Shown piece by piece: positions 1-8,220 of a stretch of 11,293 bases of DNA. Within the stretch, counting starts at the first letter, position 1. Each line of letters opens with the position of its first letter. Source of the DNA: Larix sibirica. Lineage: Eukaryota > Streptophyta > Pinopsida > Pinales > Pinaceae. A program made the translations under genes and the position numbers. The notes under the pieces are model-generated. The model ran no database searches and was not told the origin of the DNA. It saw only the letters and a program-made list of their open reading frames with translations. The DNA is taken from the NCBI GenBank assembly GCA_004151065.3, contig NWUY0304568924.1, positions 1 through 11,293 on the forward strand, written 5' to 3'.

Positions 1-86
1 CCTTGCTAAGCTTTTCTATCCAAGCTTTATTTCAAATCGCTAATGCTGCCAAGCAGAAAGCACAAAACAGCAGCTTTCTCTGACAC

Positions 87-195
87 AAGTCATTCAAAGC
101 AGCGGCATTCTTTGCGACAAAAGGTCATTCATACCAACAAGGAAAGTCATCTAAAAGGCAAAGAAAGCTATCCAAACAGCAAAAAGGTCACACCT
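87..195 (+). repeat. Degenerate short repeat, about 20-bp period
   Basis: A purine-rich motif close to AAAGTCATTCAAACAGCAA recurs at about 87, 121, 143, 164 and 184, with spacing 19-34 bp and considerable divergence. It makes the open frame at 43-255 look lysine-, serine- and histidine-rich, which is better explained by repeat composition than by a gene. Confidence 0.5.
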
Positions 196-1024
196 AGCTT
201 GCATGCAAAGCTTTTGGACATTTATTGTGATTTATTTCCTCTTTTCCAGCAGTAAGGATGACTTGGTTGGAGGTAAGAGTACTACATATACAGATTTGAG
301 AGGTTGTGGAAGGGTTGGACATCAGTATTCTATTGGCAGTTTGTAGGAGCAGATGAGTCACCGCTCTTCCATTGTCCAGGCCTCACATCACTACCTCCAC
401 TCCAAGTAAGGACATCCATGGCAGCTTGTCAGCTGTGACTCAGTATGATGTAATCAATCTTTTAGGTAACATGTGATTTGGTTTGATTATGCTTTGTTCT
501 AGCTCCATGAATCTCTCGAGTGTCATTGGTTAATCATATTGCAACTTTATGGTTAGTTTGTAGTGCACTTATTTTGATTTATCTTCACCTAAGGCACACA
601 TTCACCTCGCTTTATTTTCCATTAATTTGTTGTTATAATTGTCTTTAGGATCTGATCCCAACCAACCTAAGTTCTTATTAAATTCACCCTCACTCTTGAT
701 TGTTTACGGATAGCTCAAGAGTGGGTCTTTTGTGTGATAATCATCTTGAAGTTCTGTGCAGATTTTTTTGTTTGATAATAGGATATGGACACCCCCCTGA
801 AACTGGAAAAGCACCAGTGCAAATGGGGAAGCATCTAGCGGTGACAGAAATAGGTGGCCTATAATTATTAGACAGTTCTGATGGTGTAGATTTGCCTGAT
901 AACAATGATGTGAAAAACGTCAAACTTTAAAGGTCAAACAGCCTTCCCACACAATATCCAAGTATTCAAGTGCAATACACAAGCACAACAATGGAATTAA
1001 GGTGACAAAAAGCGAATTGGTAAC

Positions 1025-1030
1025 ACTTGC
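1025..1030 (-). promoter_or_regulatory. GC-type 5' splice site of the aspartate kinase gene
   Basis: On the minus strand the exon ends ATC AAG CAG and the intron begins GCAAGT. CAG/GCAAGT is the strong consensus seen at plant GC-AG introns. No GT lies at the position that homology requires. Confidence 0.75.
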
Positions 1031-1147
1031 CTGCTTGATGAGTTCTCTTTCCCACAGTTTTGATGGGTCTAATGTGAGGGAAATACTGACTTCACTAGTA
1101 GCAACAACATCAACTGATATACCTAATTCTTCAAAAATGGAGAAAAC
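1031..1147 (-). CDS. AK: Aspartate kinase exon: rest of first ACT domain
   Basis: This exon has 39 codons, phase 0 at both ends. It begins VFSIFEELGISVDVVATSEV and ends LDPSKLWERELIKQ. It completes the ACT1 fold (helix, then the strand VDVVATSEVSISLTLD), which is nearly invariant among plant monofunctional aspartokinases. The acceptor is CATATATTGCAG, ending at 1148. The exon end is set by homology after LIKQ, where related proteins continue with sequence like ELDHVVEEL. The base pair after CAG is GC (GCAAGT), so this is a GC-type 5' splice site. Reading on without splicing gives 36 unrelated codons and a stop at about 920. The exons for ACT2 and the C-terminus are not in the remaining 1030 bp and presumably lie beyond position 1. 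Confidence 0.94.
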
Positions 1148-1266
1148 CTGCAATATATGGGATAACGAGTCATATAAGAAATGTCCAATGGTTTTTATCA
1201 AATATTGGCAACCTAAAATGATACACAGACAATTTCACCAAAGAAGAACTACTTGAGAAAACCTAC
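1148..1266 (-). other. Aspartate kinase intron, 119 bp
   Basis: This short GT-AG intron lies between the 93-nt and 117-nt exons. The donor is GTAGGT and the acceptor TATTGCAG. It is AT-rich, as expected for a plant intron, and nothing else is recognisable in it. Confidence 0.9.
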
Positions 1267-1359
1267 CCTTGCCAGGAACCCAAATTGACCCAGCATGCGT
1301 GTGCTTACAATATCAAGCATTGTAACATTTCGTTTCAACACTATACTTGTCAGCACTGC
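1267..1359 (-). CDS. AK: Aspartate kinase exon: start of first ACT domain
   Basis: This exon has 31 codons, phase 0 to phase 0. It begins AVLTSIVLKRNVTMLDIVS and ends MLGQFGFLAR. It joins the upstream exon in frame (DMSK then AVLT), as in plant aspartokinases. NVTMLDIVSTRMLGQxGFLA is the first beta strand, loop and start of the first helix of ACT1, the regulatory domain that in plant monofunctional enzymes binds lysine and S-adenosylmethionine (known from the family). On the minus strand the acceptor is ATGTTGCAG, ending at 1360. The donor is AGG followed by GTAGGT from 1266. Plant homologues usually have Lys where this ends in Arg. A decayed copy of the first half of this exon and its acceptor lies just upstream at 1392-1476. 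No stop or frameshift is present, so the exon looks functional. Confidence 0.95.
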
Positions 1360-1485
1360 CTGCAACATAAACAAATTTCACGAAAAGTAAGATATCAAGC
1401 ATTGTAATTTTGTTTCAACACTATACTTGTCAGGACTGCCTGCAACATAAACAAATTTCATGAAAAAGTAAGATATGTATTTTAC
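1360..1485 (-). other. Aspartate kinase intron, 126 bp
   Basis: This GT-AG intron lies between the 120-nt and 93-nt exons (donor GTAAAA, acceptor TTGCAG). It contains the upstream copy of an 82-bp tandem duplication, so a second acceptor with identical flanking sequence sits 80 bp before the true one. Confidence 0.9.
1392..1476 (-). pseudogene. Decayed duplicate of acceptor plus 5' half of ACT1 exon
   Basis: On the minus strand the sequence TTTATGTTGCAG, then 14 codons matching AVLTSIVLK, is present twice, with acceptors at 1440/1441 and 1360/1361. The upstream copy has lost two bases after the ninth codon, which shifts the frame and gives a TGA at 1395-1397. It then runs into intron-like sequence rather than a donor. 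The duplication has an 82-bp period (copies about 1310-1391 and 1392-1476) and shares the bases GATAT at its junctions, suggesting slippage or an unequal event. It is not a complete exon. If its acceptor were used it would truncate the protein. Confidence 0.88.
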
Positions 1486-1605
1486 CTTGCTCATATCCCT
1501 TGTTCTCGTAATAAGCGTGCCTGGAGCTTGCGGGTTGTAAGAATTCTTTACTCTGACAGGAATGTCACCCTCTCTTGCAGGTCGCATGGATTGTGGATGC
1601 AAAAC
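1486..1605 (-). CDS. AK: Aspartate kinase exon: end of kinase domain
   Basis: This internal exon has 40 codons, phase 0 at both ends. The translation begins VLHPQSMRPAREGDIPVRV and ends TLITRTRDMSK. The VLHPxxxxPAxxxDIPVRVxN pattern is the conserved C-terminal part of the aspartokinase catalytic domain, and NSYNPQAPGT leads toward the ACT domains. Aspartate kinase phosphorylates L-aspartate with ATP in the plastid, the first step toward lysine, threonine, methionine and isoleucine. On the minus strand the acceptor reads TTACATGCAG just before 1605, and the donor after AAG (1486) is GTAAAA. The next exon follows after a 126-bp intron. The wording matches plant monofunctional lysine-sensitive enzymes (AK-LYS type), not bifunctional aspartokinase-homoserine dehydrogenase. 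Which paralogue it is cannot be told. The preceding exon, expected to end in FGAQ or similar, was not found anywhere up to 11293. Confidence 0.95.
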
Positions 1606-2033
1606 CTGCATGTAAATTGGAATAAAAGTTAAAACCTACTCACTTCCTCTCTCAAAAATGTCAAGAAATTAACATAATACTCTGGGCCATAACATGATAT
1701 ATTATGATATATATTATAGAAATCTGATTTTTTATAAACATTTAATATAATCTATATCAAACATCTGTGCTCAATAATATATATATATATCAGCACCACA
1801 GACACTAAGACAGGCATTTGACAGATGAATAGTTCATATATTGAATAACGGAAAAATCTACAGATTGTGAAAACCATTTCCAGCAGATTACAAACACATT
1901 CTGGTTTTCAAAATGCTTCCAGACCCCAGAGCAGTTACCAGACACCTATCATGTCACAAGTAGCTTGTAGCATTTTCTCTTTACTGTTTTTTAGTTTTTT
2001 AGCTTCAGAAACCAAAAAAAACATGTACAAATA
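1606..2033. other. Non-coding stretch with a small AT microsatellite
   Basis: This is AT-rich intron-like sequence upstream (in gene direction) of the kinase exons. It holds an (AT)7 run at 1777-1790 and scattered ATATAT tracts around 1695-1720. No coding or transposon signature was recognised. Confidence 0.6.
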
Positions 2034-2375
2034 CTGTTACAGAGATCTGGTTTTTGCCTAGCAGTTACTGTACAAGTCTGATTCTATTTTGCATGGTATG
2101 ATTTTTGCATTGCAGAGAGTTGATTTTGAATTATCAGATCTGGTGTTGAGTAACCAAAGTCTGATTTCTATAGCATAAGTCTGATTGGGTGCTGAGCTGT
2201 GTTCTAAAAGGACCGTTTTGCATACCCAGAAGCTGTGTTCAAAACCATTATAAAATTTCTTCAACACTGTTACGAGAGATTTGATTTTTGCATAGCAGTT
2301 ACTGCAGAAGTCTAGTTCTCTGTTACAAGGATTTGATTTTGCATTACAGAGGGTTGATTTTAAGCCATAGGGTCT
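2034..2375. repeat. Pair of diverged direct repeats, about 110 bp each
   Basis: The block 2034-2145 (CTGTTAC, GCCTAGCAGTTACTG, GCAGAGAGTTGATTTT) reappears at 2267-2375 (CTGTTAC, GCATAGCAGTTACTG, ACAGAGGGTTGATTTT) with several substitutions and small gaps. The offset is about 233 bp. The spacer carries further partial matches to the TCTGATT motif. There is no coding content. The family was not identified. Confidence 0.7.
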
Positions 2376-3142
2376 GGTCTGAATGAAATTATGGATTTGA
2401 AAGATGATACCAGAAACTCGATAGATCTTACTTGAAAATTTTGGTCCCATTTCTGGAGACTTTCTTATGCTGACTACGGAAAGTTTCTAATATTTTTGAA
2501 CCCTAGGCATATCCGTTTCCAGAAATGCATTTCCTGTTTCTAGTTTACAATACTTGGGGACAGGAGAAAAATTGTTCCCTACACTAGGGCCATAACTAGA
2601 GGCTCTGGTCTCATTAGTGTATATGATGGGATGGAGAGGATGGACCATCTTTAAGTGAGAAAGACAAAATTGGAAAATGGACCAGAAATGCATAATGACA
2701 GGGAGGGAAGCAGAGATTTCTTTCAAGCATGCAAGAACAGGGGACAAATAAGATCAAGGCAACTCAAACCTAGCAACTTTAGAGCAGCCGGTCAGGCAGT
2801 GAAGGAAGCAGGAAAGAGGAAGATAGCAATCCCGAGGAAGTTTTTGAATGTATGCCTTCTGAAAGAAGACTAAGAATCTGCAGAACAAACAGAAGCCATA
2901 GACGGTTTGAGGGAAGGTAAGTTACCTAAGAAACCATGCATCATTTGTGGCTTTTGTGGGTGTTCAGACTTTAGAAAACGCTTTGGGAATTATTTGATCA
3001 TAACTGAGGAGTGAGATGGAAATAACAATATGTGCAAATGGTATTTCATAGCAGTCTTTAGTAATAAGAAAGATAGTAAGAAATTTCCAATCGGGGTGCC
3101 AACTCTTTGACAGGGCTGATCTGTTTATGAAGCATTCAATGA
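2376..3142. other. Unassigned sequence; no gene supported
   Basis: This 770-bp stretch includes a purine-rich plus-strand open frame (2655-2873) and a minus-strand one (2964-3206). Neither shows a recognised domain, a signal peptide or a convincing start context. The open frame at 2655 is rich in Lys, Arg and Gln, as expected from AG-rich DNA. Confidence 0.5.
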
Positions 3143-3480
3143 TAGGGTTTATCCTGGCCAAAGAATCACTAGCTCCAGCACCATCGCTGTCGAGGTTTTT
3201 TGCCACAGTAAGGAATCATTGGGTGAATATAATAAATCGACAGATCTACGGCAAGAAAGGTCCAGACTCCAGTATGGACAAGACTTTGGCAATAGGGTGT
3301 AACCTGTGCAAAGAATCACCAACTTCAACACTGGCATGGACAACACTTTACTCCCTCCAACTGGAGTACTGATGTCAAGAATTTTAATACAATAGAGAAT
3401 CTATTGGGTGAAGACATTTGATGGATAGAATGTGAAAGAGGTCTAGAGACACCTACACAAGACTATGTGTTAATGTACAT
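3143..3480. repeat. Diverged tandem duplication, about 150-184-bp period
   Basis: Blocks starting TAGGGT, with CAAAGAATCAC at 3159 and 3309, are offset by 150 bp. A second shared block (GAATC, then ATTGGGTGAA, then a match to AAAGGTCCAGACTCC) is at 3213 and 3397, offset by 184 bp, so the second copy has about 34 bp extra. Substitutions are frequent, so the duplication is old. No protein is supported. Confidence 0.65.
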
Positions 3481-3564
3481 ATAGAGAAACTGCAACTAAA
3501 GAGATCACAATGCACATTCTAAAAAAACAACGGAAATTGGAGTCAAAAATGAAATGAAATATTA

Positions 3565-3862
3565 ATGGTGGCCTGGGTCAGTAAAAGCACGGTCCTAATA
3601 TTGCCCCTCCAAGGTTTAAGTCTCACCAATGACATGCTTGTTCTTGCACTCATGCTTGTGGATGTGCCACCACTCACAACAGCGATTGGGGCCAGGGGCA
3701 AGTCTTGGGCCTCTTTGGAAAAAAAGATACCCCCCACTCACAGCCTCTTAGTTAAACAAATCCAATCTGAATGTTATTGGTTGCACCCTCTCCCAAATGC
3801 AATAAGGTACGCTAGCTTCATTGTCAAAAGTGGAAGCCAATGACAAAAATAAATAAATGAAA
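3565..3862 (+). mobile_element. Possible tRNA-derived SINE
   Basis: The head resembles a tRNA-related RNA polymerase III promoter. A box-A-like TGGCCTGGGTCAGT is at 3569-3582, followed by AAAAGCACGG, and a box-B-like GGTTTAAGTCTC is at 3613-3624, about 44 bp downstream. Box B differs from GGTTCGANTCC at three places. The body runs about 220 bp and ends in an A-rich tail (ACAAAAATAAATAAATG, near 3843-3860). The bases before the head (TCAAAAATGAAATGAAA, 3543-3559) loosely resemble the tail, so a target-site duplication is possible but not clean. The open frames on both strands across it match no known protein. It could instead be an unrelated repeat. Confidence 0.4.
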
Positions 3863-4407
3863 CTACATTAACATCCACTGATGACCAAAATAGGTTGACA
3901 AGAGTCAAAAATACAAGTAATAATAGCAAAATAAACAGTTCCTACGGCATTTCTTCCCTAAAAGACAAAAAAAATACAAATGTCATAGTAACAAATAAAA
4001 GTGGAGTTGCAACCTGTTATCATTAAAAATGAACTTCTCAAAAATTCATCTTGGTTGATTCAAAATCAACAATTCATGGATACATTAGTGATTGGTTCAG
4101 CACTGACAATTAGTGGATACATGGATACATCTCAATTGATTTGACATCGACAATTCATCAATGCCTTAGCCAAACTTAGCACATGGTTGCAGATCTTCAT
4201 TCTAAGAGTTCAAGATTGAACAGGTTTCTTGCATGAGATCTCCAATGCAATGTTCTTCGGGGATAAATCCACACTTGTACCTATAGAGAGTTTGACATGT
4301 TTCTTGCATTCACCAAATTTCCTATGCTTGCATGTGACATGCAATACTTGGCACATGCATATGACAAAGAGAGCTTCAAACAGGTAAGTTTTATATTTTC
4401 GACACTT
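3863..4407. other. AT-rich non-coding stretch with a short direct repeat
   Basis: The only structure seen is a diverged direct repeat: TTGATT followed by CAACAATTCATGG at 4055, and TTGATT followed by CGACAATTCATCAATG at 4136, offset 81 bp. GGATACAT also recurs at about 4078, 4115 and 4123. No gene is supported. The frame at 4297-4527 is not recognisable. Confidence 0.5.
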
Positions 4408-4775
4408 GCTGTTTTGAAAATTTTCTATTCTTCGAAAGTTCATATTTTTGGATACCCATTATGTATAAGTGCATATGCTTCAATTTTGGCGACAATTAAA
4501 GAAAATAAAAAATTAGGGCAAAATTAGGTGAAAATTAGAATGTATACCCTTCTGTTTTGACACTAGTTACATATTTGTATACCCTCTATGGATGACAACA
4601 TCTATGCCAATTTTGGTGATGAATGGAGAACATCAAAAATTAGGTCAAAACTAGGGTTTCTATTTTTGGAAAATACGATACATGGGTGGGTTCATGTGGT
4701 CATGGCAAAGAAAACCCAAAAAATCTCAAGTGATTTCGAGAAAGCCAAAAATTAGGTCAAGTTAGGGTTTTTGCC
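4408..4775. repeat. Diverged tandem repeat, about 112-127-bp unit
   Basis: Two well-matched units share GTTTTGA, CATATTT, ATACCC, CAATTTTGG (4481 and 4608) and AAAAATTAGG. A third is partial. TTAGG falls at 4513, 4640 and 4752, giving steps of 127 and 112 bp. Copies two and three contain AGGGTTT, the complement of the plant telo-box-like AAACCCT (4653-4660 and 4761-4768). No open frame spans it. Confidence 0.65.
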
Positions 4776-4949
4776 AATGCTAAAATTAGTAATTACCCCA
4801 TGATTGCACTTCTAGAAATGGAGATGGGTTCCGATTTTGAGAAGATTCCAAGCACTTATACTTTTCAATGTAGTCTATTTTTACCGTGGAGATGAGTGTG
4901 CCCTAGTCTATCTCTAGCATGTGCTTTTTCCTGATCTTACCTTGCATTT

Positions 4950-6067
4950 TGACCTAGAGGAAGTGTGCGCTACTTGTGGATCAATTATATGTTATTCTAA
5001 ACAAACGAGGGGTGCACCCCGATTGATAGGTTTATATTTGACTTGATTTGTAATCCAAATTTTCTCATGCTTGCCTTGCACTCCAAAGCAAGCATTTCCC
5101 AATTAACTTGCACTCCAAGTAGGATGTTATCACAGGAGTTGGGTGCACAGCTTGAGGCTTCTTACCCTTATTTCTGATTTCATGTGTCTTAGACTCTTTT
5201 TATGAGCCAAAGAAAAGTGTGCCCTACTTAGGGAATATTCTCTTTGACCTGACTTACACTCTAAGTTTTGACTTACACTTCAGGTCAACTATTATTCTAT
5301 GAGTTTATCTTGATAACTTGTTCTTCGAACAAGATCTATCCATTTAGAGGAGGGTGCTCACTTGGTTAGGTGCATGCATGTTCTATTTTCAGTCCAAAAA
5401 GGCTGGCTTGGTTGGACCTCATTTAGATGCTTTTCTTGGAGAACTCTTCCTATTATTATTTAGAGTAGCTTACAAAATAAGCAAGCCATTGCAGGCTCAC
5501 TTGTACTTCAAGGTTTCTATCTTTGAGTTGGGCACCATACCTAGAGGAGGCTCCCTTTCGTCCAATGTTTAGACATTATTGAATTCATTATGAGCTAGAG
5601 GAAGGTTGCACCCTACTTGAGAGCTTGGTCTTTGACATTGACTTGTCTAGGATGATTTGCAATCCAAGCAATCAATCTAATTCAAGGTGGCTTCCACTCC
5701 AAGCAGGTTTATTACAAGTTGTCTTGTGCTTCAAGCAAGTATCTATTCTAAGCTAGGAGGGGTGAGCCCTAACTTGAAAGACTATTCACTTTGACCATTC
5801 CACTATGCATGTAGTATATTTCTAGCAAGAGGAGGATGCTCCACTTCAAGGTATTGTAGGCAAATCCTAGTGCTTTTCCATTTACTTTTTCAATGTTAAA
5901 GGAGGGTGCTCTCTTCTATTTTGAGGTGGTGTTCAAGATTTACCTCAGTTATAGTCTTGGTCTTTCTCCATTTCTAGACTCTTTTTGGCTATAAGAAAGG
6001 GAACAGTTCTAGACTTGGTGTGTCTCCATTTTTAGACTCTTTTTGGCTATAAGAAAGGGTGCAAGCA
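4950..6067. repeat. Long, heavily decayed repeat array
   Basis: A motif close to GAGGAGGGTGCNCCCTACTTG recurs in the same orientation near 4958, 5008, 5137, 5210, 5348, 5546, 5594, 5757, 5829 and 5902. It is often followed by TTTGACTTGA and by CACTCCAAGCAGG-like sequence. Several steps fall near 65-72 bp or multiples of it, which suggests an ancient tandem array or a degraded retroelement terminal region. The open frame 5354-5572 lies within it and is not a credible gene. Confidence 0.55.
5952..6067. repeat. 58-bp tandem duplication
   Basis: Two adjacent copies share AGACTCTTTTTGGCTATAAG, starting at 5976 and 6034, and the flanking TCTCCATTTnTAGAC. They are far better preserved than the rest of the surrounding array. 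A third, diverged relative (AGACTCTTTTTATGAGCCAA) is at about 5191. Confidence 0.85.
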
Positions 6068-7185
6068 AGGGAAACAATTACAAGTGTCTTCATCCTTTTG
6101 TCTTCTTAATTCCATTATTTTCACTTGAGACTTGGCTTTTTAGCAAGCACTTGATGTAATTGTTCTCGTTGAATTTCCCGCATTCACTGCCATAGTTGAA
6201 CTTCAACTGATGTGAGAAGATTATAAGAGTCTGTGATCCTTCTATCCCCCAAGATCCTTGAGTGCATTGACATGTATCCCACTAACTTGGAATTTTGTTC
6301 TTTCTGCAACTCTTAAGTTGAAGATCAAATCGACACCTTTTGGTGACCAATATGAGCATAAATGTGTGTAAGAATTCTATCTACCATAGCTCTTAAATGC
6401 TCAAGATTTAATTTCTTAAGTTCATTAACTTGTGAGATTCAAATAGCATCATTTGCCTTGTATGTTTTTTATTCATTCATTCCATTTCCCAAGGACAAGA
6501 CATCGATCATAAAAATAATTGAGCTCTAAAGTGTTTTCAATGCAAAATAACTAGAATATCATTGCTGGTTTTCAAACTTATTTGCATATTTGTAGGGGGT
6601 ACACCTTATATCAGTGGTAGAACATTGATTAGGGTGTTCCTTGCATTTTTGGTCAATCTAGTTCACTGTTTTACAATTTTTATTGCAGAAACAGTGAAAG
6701 ATTACCACAGATTTATGAAAATTCTTACTGTTTTGACATATATAATCATAAATTTGAAGTTTAACTCTAAATGACATGAAAAGAATTTACAGATTTTTTG
6801 GTATTTCATTGCAGATCAGCAAGCCTTTATAGTAGATTTGAGTTAATACATTAACCTGAGAGTTCAAAAGTTGAAACCTCAAGTCATTCAGGTTACCCCC
6901 TCTCAAATTGGTATGCACCAATTAGGAAATGAGAGGAAGCAATGCACACCTACTTCCTGAAGTTATCCAGACACCTTTGGGTTCTTTTAGCAAAGGTATT
7001 TCCAGTTGATAACACACCCAAAATGGGTAAACACTCGACAATGAAGTAAAGTACTGAGCTAGAGAGGAAAACAAAGAGAGCAGTCAATCAAACCACTAAG
7101 AGAAAAGCTGAAGATAAAGTAGTCTTTTGTCAATATCTAAACTAGACAAAATAAATTTATCCCCGTCAATCACTATCAAGTCACC
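6068..7185. other. Unassigned AT-rich stretch
   Basis: No gene, RNA or defined repeat was recognised on either strand in this 1.1 kb. It may include degraded upstream sequence of the reverse transcriptase fragment that begins at about 7186, but no motif could be aligned before that point. Confidence 0.5.
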
Positions 7186-7860
7186 TATTTTGAGCATAAT
7201 TATGTCATTTGGAAAGGACCCTGATTTGCTAACCAATCTATAGTCGTTTGAAATTTTGACATGACAAAGCTTGGAGTGTTGCATTATTATCTTTAGATGA
7301 AAGTATGGCAAAAATCTAAGGGGATTTTCTTGTCTTGGACCAAGTATGCCAACAACCTGATCAAGAATCTCAGAATGACAGATTGTGAAGTGACACACCA
7401 AAGGTCCCTGGCATGAAGATTACAAAAGATTAAACAAGGAATCCTATTGGTGTGACCTTGTACCCACAGTTAGTGGGCAGTCTAACTTATTTAACCATCA
7501 GTTCACCTAATATAAGCTATGTTGTTGGGACAGTTTCAAGACACACGGAAGAACAAAAAATAAGACATTGAAAAGAAGCTAAGAGAAGCTTGGGATATGT
7601 TACAAGTAAAATTAATTGTGCACTGAAATACACTAGCAATGACAATGAAATAGCAATAGTTGGACACTGGTTCCAACTGGGCTGGACACAGAGATGACAA
7701 GAAACCAACATACAGATATGAATTTCAAGTTGGTTCAGCAATTGTGATTTGGAATAGAAAGAAACAAAGGATAGTTGTATCATCTTCAACAAACACTCAA
7801 TGCAACTTGTGACGGGGTTTGGCTAAGAAAAATATTGATTGTCATTGGTATCACACAGGA
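7186..7860 (+). pseudogene. Ty1-copia reverse transcriptase/RNase H fragment, broken
   Basis: Reading frame by frame, this shows the end of a copia-type pol. The YVDD position (about 7186-7197) is degenerate and the catalytic Asp pair is absent. LGVLHYYL is at 7273, GIFLSWTKYANNLI at 7321, MTDCE at 7375, LYPQLVGSLTYLT at 7458, SPNISYVVGTVSRH at 7503, a decayed KEAKRSLGYV at 7572, NWAGHRDDKKPTYRYEFQ at 7675, and SAIVIWNRKKQRIVVSSS at 7735. A relic of the RNase H KHIDxxxH motif (KKNIDCHWYH) is at 7825. In-frame stops lie at 7294, 7569 and 7810. The frame shifts at least twice (7390-7443 and 7660-7675). The usual EAEY motif after SSS is replaced by NTQC, so a catalytic acidic residue is lost. 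The last part of RNase H is missing before the LTR that starts at 7921. Confidence 0.88.
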
Positions 7861-8018
7861 GAGACCTACATTGCTTTTCTAGTGGATCATGATATCCTTG
7901 CATTATTTGCATTCTAGATTTGTTTAGATTTTGTAGCTCAGGAGGTCTTCTACATAGGCTTGGTGTATAGGCATGTAGAAAGGACCTTAGTGGCTTTCCT
8001 AGGCTTTAACTTTAGTGT

Positions 8019-8025
8019 TATAAAG
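8019..8025 (+). promoter_or_regulatory. TATA-like box in 5' LTR
   Basis: TATAAAG lies about 100 bp into the LTR, in a block (TTTAGTGTTATAAAGTTAATG) that is identical in both LTRs while the sequence around it has diverged. It is a candidate U3 promoter; transcription was not shown. Confidence 0.4.
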
Positions 8026-8220
8026 TTAATGTGACTTTTATTAATTTGTGAATGAAAATGATTTTTATTCATTTTAGTGAAATTTGACTCCACCTTTGAC
8101 TTGGAAACTGAAGACACAAAGTCACTTGGAAATAAGGAGACAAAGAAATTTCACATTTAATAAAAGTAGATCTAGGAGAAGAATAGACACAAGAAGAGAG
8201 AGTGAAGGGCTGAAGAGAAG

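Larger units (their letters stand above)
1..1030 (-). other. Part of the next aspartate kinase intron; no gene seen
   Basis: Nothing in this stretch matches the remaining aspartokinase C-terminus (ACT2). It should be intron, continuing past the window edge. It contains the A-rich short repeat cluster at 87-195 and otherwise unassigned AT-rich sequence. The short open frames on both strands have no recognisable content. Confidence 0.6.

Noticed and set aside
741-923. Minus-strand frame containing SELSNNYRPPISV, reminiscent of the NYRPISL motif of LINE reverse transcriptases
   Set aside because: Only one short motif resembles it, with two extra residues, and nothing before or after fits a reverse transcriptase. 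Treated as chance.
1002-1256. Plus-strand open frame of 84 codons
   Set aside because: It lies antisense over the aspartate kinase ACT exon and has no recognisable content.
2655-2873. Plus-strand basic open frame of 72 codons
   Set aside because: AG-rich sequence gives Lys/Arg/Gln-rich frames readily. No motif or homologue is recognised.
3565-3843. A 92-codon plus-strand open frame across the SINE candidate
   Set aside because: It is open on both strands, has no recognised domain and includes the putative polymerase III boxes.
4297-4527. Possible plus-strand exon ending at CAG/GTAAGT (4381-4389)
   Set aside because: The donor-like site is good, but the coding part matches nothing and lies on the strand opposite the kinase gene.
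7096-7401. Minus-strand open frame of 101 codons
   Set aside because: The plus strand of the same region carries clear copia reverse transcriptase motifs. The minus frame is its shadow.
7916-7930. AGATT before and just inside the 5' LTR, as if a target-site duplication
   Set aside because: The inner AGATT is part of the LTR itself (also present in the 3' LTR). The true partner would lie after the 3' LTR, outside the window.
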